A DNA stretch of 11,026 nt from an uncultured Dehalococcoidia bacterium (GTDB taxonomy: Bacteria; Chloroflexota; Dehalococcoidia; Tepidiformales; Tepidiformaceae), in the NCBI GenBank assembly GCA_937954195.1, contig CALFYR010000468.1, positions 1-11,026 on the forward strand, written 5' to 3'. Each line of letters opens with the position of its first letter. Position 1 is the stretch's first letter. The translations under genes were made by a program, and so were the position numbers. Shown here one piece after another: positions 1-5,174 of this stretch. Below the pieces are notes generated by a model. The model saw only the letters and a program-made list of their open reading frames with translations, was not told the DNA's origin and did not search any database.

Positions 1-14
1 CGGAGATTTGAAAG

Positions 15-43
15 CTTGCAATGGGATTCGATCCCACGACGTC
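15..43 (+). other. Possible tRNA (or tmRNA) 3' end fragment
   Basis: TGGG at 22-25 and CCCA at 33-36 pair around ATTCGAT, which matches the TTCGA-containing loop of a T-arm. A stretch ending in CCA at 43-44 or so follows, where an acceptor 3' strand would sit. The 5' part of any such tRNA lies outside the window, so the cloverleaf cannot be completed, and the outermost T-stem pair would be mismatched. It could be a genuine tRNA 3' end, an attachment-site remnant copied from one, or chance. Confidence 0.2.
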
Positions 44-61
44 CAGCTTGGGAAAATCCTT

Positions 62-83
62 GGGATTCCGTGGCGGAAATCCC
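62..83. repeat. Bulged inverted repeat, possible weak terminator
   Basis: GGGATTCCG and CGGAAATCCC pair across a TGG loop with one bulged base. A T-rich run (GTTCTTTTCTC) follows a few bases later, so it could act as a weak intrinsic terminator for whatever lies to the left. The U-tract is interrupted and not directly adjacent, so this is tentative. Confidence 0.25.
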
Positions 84-147
84 GAAAGTTCTTTTCTCTC
101 AGCACTTTAGCAAGCTGATTTTCGTTTCGCAATCCTTCGCACGGCAT

Positions 148-171
148 CGCGTTCTTTCGCGTGAGAACGCG
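148..171. repeat. Perfect 8-bp hairpin
   Basis: CGCGTTCT (148-155) is the exact reverse complement of AGAACGCG (164-171), separated by an 8-base loop. It lies about 75 bases upstream of the Mrr-like gene. There is no T-tract, so it is not a terminator. It could be an operator, a recombinase site or a leader hairpin. Confidence 0.4.
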
Positions 172-183
172 GTATCGAAAGCT

Positions 184-204
184 AAAAACGGTACAAAAAC
201 GGTA
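184..204. repeat. Two tandem copies of AAAAACGGTA, 11-bp period
   Basis: AAAAACGGTA occurs at 184-193 and again at 195-204, one base apart, so the copies lie on the same face of the helix (11-bp period). Direct repeats of this spacing are typical of binding sites for a regulator or a recombinase. The identity of any binder is unknown. Confidence 0.4.
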
Positions 205-244
205 GAGCAATACGCGCTCGTTTGATCGGATTATCATTGCCGCA

Positions 245-1177
245 ATGAACGACGCCGCAGACTTGGGCTCCGCGCTTGCCGCCATGATTATGGGGGCTGG
301 GGAATCGATCTATGTACGTGCCTCATCGGACCTGCTACGCCGTTCCGGATTGACCGAGGGCCATCTTCTCGCGGTGGACAATCGGCTCGATCTTCGTTGC
401 CTTCTTTGTCAGCCGAAGTTCGAGCCGGCGGACGATCCCTTCATCGCGTTGGATGTATTCGCAATCAACGAGCCGTTTCCCGACCCGGATCAGGCTGGCT
501 CAAGAGACTGGCAGATGAGGCGCGGCAACGGCAAGGCCAACCGCATCGACATCGTGATCGACGAATCACAATGGCTGGCTTTCGAAGTTGACCGGGAGGG
601 ATATCTCTCAGGCGGTCAGGTATCGGGCAATCCGCGAACCACAGCAGGCCAGTTCCGCAAAGATTGGGACGAAGCCGACCAGATCGACCTTCTCTACCTC
701 GAAAGCGATGAGGCAATCCTCGACGAAGACGATTCCCCCATTGTGGTAGCCCCCATAGACTATTGGGATACTCTCTTGGCAAAGATGCTGGCTTGTCCTG
801 CGGAGCTGGAGCGATTGAGCGATCGCAAGTTTGAAGAGTTCGTTGCGGAGATGCTTGCTCGCGACGGGTTCGAGGTGAGGCTGACTCCGCAGACCCGTGA
901 TGGCGGGTACGACGTCTTGGCCATGCGCCGGCTCAGTGCGCTCGAACTCATGTTCCTCGTCGAATGCAAACGCTATCGCCAATCGCGCAAGGTAGGTGTG
1001 GAGATTGTCAGAAGCCTCTATGGCGTGGTCTGCGAAAAACGAGCGAACGCCGGACTCATCGTCACGACATCCACGTTTTCCAAACCAGCGATTGCGACAA
1101 GTCGCTCCCTCGGCAGTCAGCTGGCGCTTCGGGATTACAACGGACTACTCGAATGGATGAAACGGCTCCGCGGGTAG
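245..1177 (+). CDS. Mrr-like restriction endonuclease-family protein
   Basis: A 310-residue protein with a two-part layout. The C-terminal part (about 190-310) matches the Mrr catalytic family. RKFEEFVAEML (194-204) is the N-terminal helix with its Glu. DGGYD (219-223) supplies the metal-binding Asp residues, and VECKRY (239-244) gives the E-C-K active-site strand. VGVEIVRSLYG (250-260) is the typical following helix. Members of this family cleave DNA, often methylated DNA, with a PD-(D/E)xK fold. The first ~185 residues belong to no family I recognise and may sense a target or partner. The ATG at 245 was chosen as the longest reading; no good Shine-Dalgarno precedes it, and ATGs at 284 and 290 are alternatives. 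It is convergent with the minus-strand gene at 1238, leaving 60 bp between. No methyltransferase is adjacent, so it reads as a solitary, possibly modification-dependent nuclease. Nuclease family: confident. Specificity: unknown. Confidence 0.82.
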   Translation: MNDAADLGSALAAMIMGAGESIYVRASSDLLRRSGLTEGHLLAVDNRLDLRCLLCQPKFEPADDPFIALDVFAINEPFPDPDQAGSRDWQMRRGNGKANRIDIVIDESQWLAFEVDREGYLSGGQVSGNPRTTAGQFRKDWDEADQIDLLYLESDEAILDEDDSPIVVAPIDYWDTLLAKMLACPAELERLSDRKFEEFVAEMLARDGFEVRLTPQTRDGGYDVLAMRRLSALELMFLVECKRYRQSRKVGVEIVRSLYGVVCEKRANAGLIVTTSTFSKPAIATSRSLGSQLALRDYNGLLEWMKRLRG

Positions 1178-1237
1178 TTGGCGTGTCGCAGAAGATGTAC
1201 AGTTGATGGCGCTATTAGACACTTCTTGCCTACTGGC

Positions 1238-2209
1238 TCATCCTGCCTCGAATTCTTCAAATGGTCTCAGCCAAGATTCGCCAGCGACAACCCGAATTCC
1301 GTCTTGGTGATATCCCGTATGACGGCCGGACACTTGCGTCTCTACGCACCACTTTTGAGCCAACGCCCACTGCCCTTCTTTCAAATAACGGAGTACGTCA
1401 GGGAGAATTCCCAGTTGGATGTCCATTTCTGTCAGATTGATCAACACTGGTTCCATGAGCATCTGCTGGAACACGTCAAGTCTGGAGTGAACAATATCGA
1501 AGACTGGCTGATAGTAGAATCGCCACGCCGCATCCGCCAATTCAACCTCAATCGGATTCGGCGGATCTCGACCTTCTCGTATCGGATCTCGCCAAAAAAA
1601 GTGGAGGATGTCATTTCGAAAGTACGTGATGGCTCCAATATTGAGCGCAGGTGCTAATCCATTGATGCTGATGAGTCGTTCGGCTTGTATTTTTGCCTTG
1701 TTCTTTGCGTCGGCATTCGGCGCGCTAATTCGGCCTTTCGATTCGAGAACTACCCATTCGCCGGCATTCGTCATACCAACCAGATCGGGGCGGGATCGAC
1801 CAACGAGGATGGGATTTAGCAGCGGACGGAAAACGTCGAGGTGCATTACCCACGGGGCGTTCAAAAGTCGGGCGGAAAAGAGCTTCGCCATCGTCATGCC
1901 GAGAAAGTAGCTCACTGCTCCCTTTTCGCTCGGGTCCAGCGTTTGAGCTGCGTCTGATCGGCGAAGCCGATATGCTGCGGGGCTTCGCTGTTCCAACGCC
2001 ATTCGCGTAAGCGACCACCGGAACAAAGCTTCGTACGCCGACGCGTTCCCATGCTGGAAGACGTATTGTCGATTTGGTCTCCCGACCGTCACGGCTGCCC
2101 AAAGCACCTCGTTCCACGAGGTGACGAGTTCGGCGACCCCATTTGCGACCTGACCATTGGCGGCAAACCCTTCTGATTCGTAGGAGATTTTCAGCTTTCC
2201 GCTACTCAT
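1238..2209 (-). CDS. Hypothetical protein with PD-(D/E)xK nuclease signature
   Basis: A protein of about 323 residues that I do not recognise as a whole. Its centre carries a textbook restriction-endonuclease-fold signature: RPDLVG, then 13 residues after the PD, then VLESKGR, giving Asp, Glu and Lys at about 142, 156 and 158 from the chosen start. A Lys/Ala-rich helix follows, as in many such nucleases. The N-terminal half is mixed alpha/beta, and the C-terminal third is helical with several aromatic residues. No HTH or membrane segment is seen. The ATG at 2209 is preferred because a plausible promoter (-35 TTGACG, -10 TATCAG) lies just upstream. An in-frame GTG at 2239 would add ten residues but falls ahead of that -10. 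It lies tail-to-tail with the Mrr-like gene and divergent from the Fic gene. A DNA-cutting or DNA-binding role is inferred from the motif only; a catalytically silent restriction fold is possible. Confidence 0.75.
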   Translation of the reverse strand: MSSGKLKISYESEGFAANGQVANGVAELVTSWNEVLWAAVTVGRPNRQYVFQHGNASAYEALFRWSLTRMALEQRSPAAYRLRRSDAAQTLDPSEKGAVSYFLGMTMAKLFSARLLNAPWVMHLDVFRPLLNPILVGRSRPDLVGMTNAGEWVVLESKGRISAPNADAKNKAKIQAERLISINGLAPALNIGAITYFRNDILHFFWRDPIREGRDPPNPIEVELADAAWRFYYQPVFDIVHSRLDVFQQMLMEPVLINLTEMDIQLGILPDVLRYLKEGQWALAQKWCVETQVSGRHTGYHQDGIRVVAGESWLRPFEEFEAG

Positions 2210-2228
2210 GACGATTCTCGAAATAGAT

Positions 2229-2258
2229 CTGATAGCCACACCGGCATCGTCGCGTCAA
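2229..2258 (-). promoter_or_regulatory. Candidate sigma70 promoter for the minus-strand nuclease-like gene
   Basis: Read on the minus strand, TTGACG (2258-2253) lies 18 bp from TATCAG (2234-2229), which matches sigma70 boxes at 5/6 and 4/6 positions. Transcription would begin near 2222 and reach the ATG at 2209 with a leader of about 13 bases. The fit is moderate, but its position helps decide the start codon. Confidence 0.35.
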
Positions 2259-2355
2259 TGAAGCCCTGCCCTCTTGGTGAATGGTCCCATCTAAAACGGC
2301 CCTGTCGCGAGCGCCAAGGCCGTTCCAAGCCAAGCCAGTGCGGCGGTTAGGACGC

Positions 2356-2424
2356 CTATTCACCGCACGATTTGCAGGAAATAGCTTGACTCTTGCGGTG
2401 AATAGACGATATAATCACCGCAAG
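2356..2424 (+). promoter_or_regulatory. Near-consensus promoter of the Fic gene with three operator-like half-sites
   Basis: TTGACT (2386-2391) and a perfect TATAAT (2410-2415) are separated by 18 bp. Three copies of one motif surround them. CTATTCACCGCA (2356-2367) is the exact reverse complement of TGCGGTGAATAG (2394-2405). CTTGCGGTGA (2392-2401) is the exact reverse complement of TCACCGCAAG (2415-2424). The inner pair, with a 13-bp spacer, spans the -10 box, so a dimer bound there would block RNA polymerase. The outer copy lies upstream of -35 and would allow cooperative binding or looping. The downstream gene encodes a protein with a predicted DNA-binding C-terminus, so autorepression is the simplest reading (inference). 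Confidence 0.8.
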
Positions 2425-2438
2425 ATATGCGGCAAACA

Positions 2439-3554
2439 ATGTACATTCACGAAAAGGCCGGCTGGCCGGAATTCTCCTGGGATAGTGATGCGCTCGCGGT
2501 CCCTTTGGCGGCGGTGCGTCACAAACAGGGCCGCCTGCTTGGCAAGATGGAGGCGCTGGGCTTTGACCTGCGAGCGGAAGCGAGTCTCACAGTCCTTACA
2601 AGCGATGTCGTGAAGTCCTCTGCCATCGAAGGCGAAACGCTTGACCCCGACGAGGTCAGGTCGTCAATCGCTCGGCGGCTCGGTCTCGACGTGGCCGGAC
2701 TGCCGAAGGCAGGCCGGGATGTGGAAAGCGTCGTCGAAATGATGCTCGACGCGACGCGGAATTACGACAAGCTGTTGACGAAGAAGCGCCTTTTCGACTG
2801 GCACGCTTCGTTGTTCCCGACCGGCCGGAGCGGCATGCGCAAGATCACCGTCGGCGCGTGGCGGCGTAAGGACGATGGACCGATGCAGGTGGTGTCCGGT
2901 CCCTTTGGGCGCGAGCGGGTGCATTTCGAGGCGCCGGAGGCGGATCGGCTGAATGACGAAACGTCTTCGTTTCTCAAATGGTTCAATGCTCCGACATCGG
3001 TTGACCCGGTGCTCAAGGCGGCGCTGGCGCATTTCTGGTTCGTGACGATCCATCCGTTCGAGGACGGCAACGGGCGCATTGCGCGCGCCATCGCCGACAT
3101 GGCCCTCGCCCGCGCCGACGGGACCAAGGATCGCTTCTACAGCATGTCGTCGCAGATAGAGGCGGAGCGGAAGGACTATTACCTCGAACTGGAGCGAGCA
3201 CAGCGAGGCGAACTCGACATCACGGCCTGGTTGGGCTGGTTCTTGGGTTGTCTCGGCCGCGCCCTGGACGGCGCGGAAGCAGCGCTCAGCGCGGTGCTCA
3301 ACAAGGCGAAGCTCTGGCAGCGGATCAACCGCCGGCCGGTGAACGAACGCCAGCGGCTGGTCATCAATCGCCTGCTGAACGGGTTTCAGGGTTTCCTAAC
3401 GACCTCGAAGTACGCCAAGCTCGCCAAGTGCTCTACGGATACTGCGCTTCGCGACATTCAGGAGCTTCTGGATCGCCGCATCCTGGTGCAGAATCCAGGA
3501 GGTGGCCGTAGCACAAGCTACCGGCTGGCGAAAGATGACGAGGTGCTTGAGTGA
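2439..3554 (+). CDS. Class II Fic family protein with C-terminal winged-helix-like domain
   Basis: Fic proteins usually transfer AMP from ATP onto hydroxyl side chains of target proteins. Counting from the ATG at 2439 (371 residues), the N-terminal region (about 1-85) resembles the DUF4172-type leader. It carries the inhibitory helix SSAIEG near 60-65, matching (S/T)xxxE(G/N), whose Glu blocks productive ATP binding; this makes it class II. The core has the complete signature HPFEDGNGRIAR (about 205-216), including the catalytic His and both phosphate-contacting Gly and Arg positions. A flap hairpin containing KITVGAWRR lies upstream. The last ~70 residues look like a winged helix: LTTSKYAKLAKCSTDTALR resembles a recognition unit and GGGRSTSYRL a wing. 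Upstream in-frame ATG 2427 is possible, but it lies only 12 bases after the -10 box; starting at MYIHEK matches relatives better. No separate antitoxin gene is adjacent, as expected when inhibition is built in. The target protein is unknown. Confidence 0.92.
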   Translation: MYIHEKAGWPEFSWDSDALAVPLAAVRHKQGRLLGKMEALGFDLRAEASLTVLTSDVVKSSAIEGETLDPDEVRSSIARRLGLDVAGLPKAGRDVESVVEMMLDATRNYDKLLTKKRLFDWHASLFPTGRSGMRKITVGAWRRKDDGPMQVVSGPFGRERVHFEAPEADRLNDETSSFLKWFNAPTSVDPVLKAALAHFWFVTIHPFEDGNGRIARAIADMALARADGTKDRFYSMSSQIEAERKDYYLELERAQRGELDITAWLGWFLGCLGRALDGAEAALSAVLNKAKLWQRINRRPVNERQRLVINRLLNGFQGFLTTSKYAKLAKCSTDTALRDIQELLDRRILVQNPGGGRSTSYRLAKDDEVLE

Positions 3555-3638
3555 AATCTGACAAGGCCGACAGGTCACGGCCGCTGATTCGCGTCACGGC
3601 GGTAGCCGTCTATCGGCATTGCATGTGGTACACTTAGG

Positions 3639-3645
3639 AAGGAGG
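3639..3645 (+). promoter_or_regulatory. Strong Shine-Dalgarno of the 3651 gene
   Basis: AAGGAGG ends five bases before the ATG at 3651, a near-ideal ribosome binding site. It is the main support that the small unrecognised frame is a translated gene and fixes its start. Confidence 0.8.
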
Positions 3646-3650
3646 ACGGC

Positions 3651-4025
3651 ATGGACGAGCGAACGGCAGATCAGCTTGCAGTAATCGTGGGCGGAGAGGC
3701 GTGGCAGAGTGGCGGCGGCATCTGGCTAGTTACCGTCAACCGGGACGATGGCTCTCTCGTCGTTTTCTCCGGGGACGCGATCTGCGAATACGAAAGTGAC
3801 GACGCGTTTGACGCCGGGCGTGCATCGAAGAGCATCCTCCTGACCATTCCGGAAACGGAGGACTTGTACGTCATAGTGGACCTGAAAGGTACCGTATTCT
3901 ATCAAGACAACGTGATGGAACGCGGTTGGAGGTACGAAGAGGACGCGATGCACGAGGCCCGCGCCTTGGAATCAAGGGGCGAAGGAAAGTTCTCGGTTGT
4001 ACGACAAAGCGACGTGCCTGCATGA
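3651..4025 (+). CDS. Small soluble protein of unknown function
   Basis: A 124-residue acidic protein that I do not recognise. The central part alternates hydrophobic and polar residues (IWLVTVNR, SLVVFSGD, LYVIVDL), suggesting a small beta-sheet domain. The C-terminus (YEEDAMHEARALES) is probably helical. There is no signal peptide, membrane segment, cysteine cluster or obvious catalytic motif. Translation is well supported by the AAGGAGG ribosome site. It follows the Fic gene on the same strand after 96 bp and could share its transcript. It is convergent with the minus-strand operon, with 49 bp between the two stop codons. It may be an accessory island protein or may act with Fic; nothing in the sequence decides this. 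Confidence 0.7.
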   Translation: MDERTADQLAVIVGGEAWQSGGGIWLVTVNRDDGSLVVFSGDAICEYESDDAFDAGRASKSILLTIPETEDLYVIVDLKGTVFYQDNVMERGWRYEEDAMHEARALESRGEGKFSVVRQSDVPA

Positions 4026-4074
4026 GAAGGCATTACCGATCACTACACAGGTTTCACGTACTACAAATGTCGTT

Positions 4075-4455
4075 CTACCAATTCCCAGGAAAGCGGATCG
4101 TTGGTGGCGGCTCGGAATCGTCGTCTTTTTGCTGGACTTCTGGAACAACAGGCCGTGGCGGCGCCCAATAATTCGCTATCGTGCCCGTTGACTGCTTTGT
4201 CACCTTGTGAATGGTTCCATATGTTACCTCTATTTCTGCCTGGCGCAGGAGTTTGACAGCCAGACGCACTTTCTCACGGGCGACGCGCTCCTGGTAGTCC
4301 CCGTACACACCCAGTCCTTCGTGTCCATACCCGCCATCGCGATCGCGCCGCTCGCGGTACTTGCTCATGATTTCTTCCGACTTAACATCGGACCGAGCGA
4401 GCCACACTTGCCGAATCTCTTCTATACTCATCCCAGGCTTCACGCGAAGCATCAT
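4075..4455 (-). CDS. Putative HTH DNA-binding protein, last gene of the operon
   Basis: A 126-residue charged protein. Residues about 62-97 read as a helix-turn-helix: a helix ending VKLLRQAEI, then VTYGTIHKVTKQSTGTIANYW. This resembles the N-terminal HTH of KfrA-like proteins or of small transposon-linked proteins in spacing only. The first ~60 residues are rich in Arg, Lys and Glu, and the C-terminal tail is Pro- and Asp-rich and probably disordered. The ATG at 4453-4455 overlaps the glycosylase stop codon (ATGA), and GGAG lies five bases upstream, so it is translationally coupled. As last gene of the operon it could be a regulator or a DNA-targeting subunit for the large ATPase. No family is assigned with confidence. 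Confidence 0.72.
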   Translation of the reverse strand: MMLRVKPGMSIEEIRQVWLARSDVKSEEIMSKYRERRDRDGGYGHEGLGVYGDYQERVAREKVRLAVKLLRQAEIEVTYGTIHKVTKQSTGTIANYWAPPRPVVPEVQQKDDDSEPPPTIRFPGNW

Positions 4456-5174
4456 CTCTTCTCCGTTACCGGCTGGCAGCTCTCCGCTTTACGCGCTAAT
4501 CGACAGCAACTATTGAGTGGGCAGGCGTCGCATGAAGGTCTACGTGCCGTGCAAACAGTTGCCGCAAGGTCCAGGATAGCCCAGTTGATTTGCTTTGCCT
4601 GGTGGTGATTTACGACGCACTTGGACAACGCCTGCAACCAGGGGTCATGGCGGATATCGACAAGGGCGCGGGGCCCAAAGCAACGCTCCAGTACACGAGC
4701 CATATTCACGTCGAGTAGCGGTTCTCGTCCGCCGTGGCAGAACATCAAGGCAGCGCTGGCAATGTACTGGCCGATGGCGGGAAGGGATTCGATTTCTTGC
4801 CGAGTCGCAGGGAATCGTCCCCTCCGGGATTGCATTTCCTGCGCGAGCGCTCGGAGCGAGGCGGCGCGGCGGCGCCAGAGCCCGATCGGCTCAAGGAACG
4901 TCCGAAGCTCCTTTTCCGTTGCTGCGGCAAGGTGATTCCAGCCGGGGTACCGCTTGAGGAAGCGTGGAAAAAACTGCGCCACTGTCTCGGCACGCGTGCG
5001 TTGAAGAAGTACCTCCGAGACGACGCGGGCGTAGCTTGACGCCGATGGATTGCGCCAAGGAAACTTCCGACCTTCGCGGCGAAACCACTCCAGGAGTGAG
5101 CGACGAAAAGACTGAGCGCGCCACTCGTTACGAGCCAATCTCGCCTCGACGCCGGTGTTGGCAGCCCGTGTCAT
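4452..5174 (-). CDS. Fe-S HhH-GPD DNA glycosylase (MutY / Mig-like mismatch glycosylase)
   Basis: A 240-residue base-excision repair enzyme of the endonuclease III superfamily. FPWRNP (38-43) and SEVLLQRTR (53-61) match the MutY N-terminal lobe, including Glu54 at the MutY catalytic position. The HhH is LPAIGQY (131-137), with Tyr137 where endonuclease III has its catalytic Lys. LLDVNMARVL gives the catalytic Asp155. Cys208, 215, 218 and 224 form the C-x6-C-x2-C-x5-C 4Fe-4S site. With Tyr in place of Lys it should be a monofunctional glycosylase. It stops after the cluster and lacks the MutY C-terminal domain that reads 8-oxoG, so its length (~220-240) fits Mig.MthI-type G/T-mismatch thymine glycosylases, which accompany cytosine-5 methyltransferases. 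The start codon overlaps the stop of the giant ATPase gene (ATGA), with only a weak upstream GGA, so coupling is likely. Glycosylase identity is secure; the substrate is inferred. Confidence 0.92.
   Translation of the reverse strand: MTRAANTGVEARLARNEWRAQSFRRSLLEWFRREGRKFPWRNPSASSYARVVSEVLLQRTRAETVAQFFPRFLKRYPGWNHLAAATEKELRTFLEPIGLWRRRAASLRALAQEMQSRRGRFPATRQEIESLPAIGQYIASAALMFCHGGREPLLDVNMARVLERCFGPRALVDIRHDPWLQALSKCVVNHHQAKQINWAILDLAATVCTARRPSCDACPLNSCCRLARKAESCQPVTEKR

Larger units (their letters stand above)
1..244. other. Gene-free left edge with tRNA-like fragment, hairpins and a short tandem repeat
   Basis: No convincing gene is seen here. An open frame of about 69 codons (16-225) has no recognisable protein character. 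The stretch is visibly richer in A/T than the operon at the right. It holds a T-arm-like palindrome near position 30, a bulged hairpin at 62-83, an 8-bp perfect hairpin at 148-171 and a 10-base repeat at 184-204. This clustering of structure, just upstream of a restriction-type gene, could mark an element boundary, but no integrase or second att copy is visible. Confidence 0.5.

Noticed and set aside
16..225. 69-codon open frame at the left edge as a gene
   Set aside because: It covers hairpins and the tRNA-like fragment, has no ribosome site and no protein-like pattern.
1178..1657. 159-codon plus-strand frame after the Mrr-like gene
   Set aside because: It overlaps the minus-strand gene with the PD-(D/E)xK motif, lacks a ribosome site and has no recognisable sequence.
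3626..3634. Extended -10-like TGGTACACT before the 3651 gene
   Set aside because: Transcription would start inside the Shine-Dalgarno sequence, leaving almost no leader, and no -35 is visible at the right spacing.
4015..4035. TGCCT ... AGGCA inverted repeat between convergent genes as a terminator
   Set aside because: The stem is only 5 bp and no T-tract follows on either strand.
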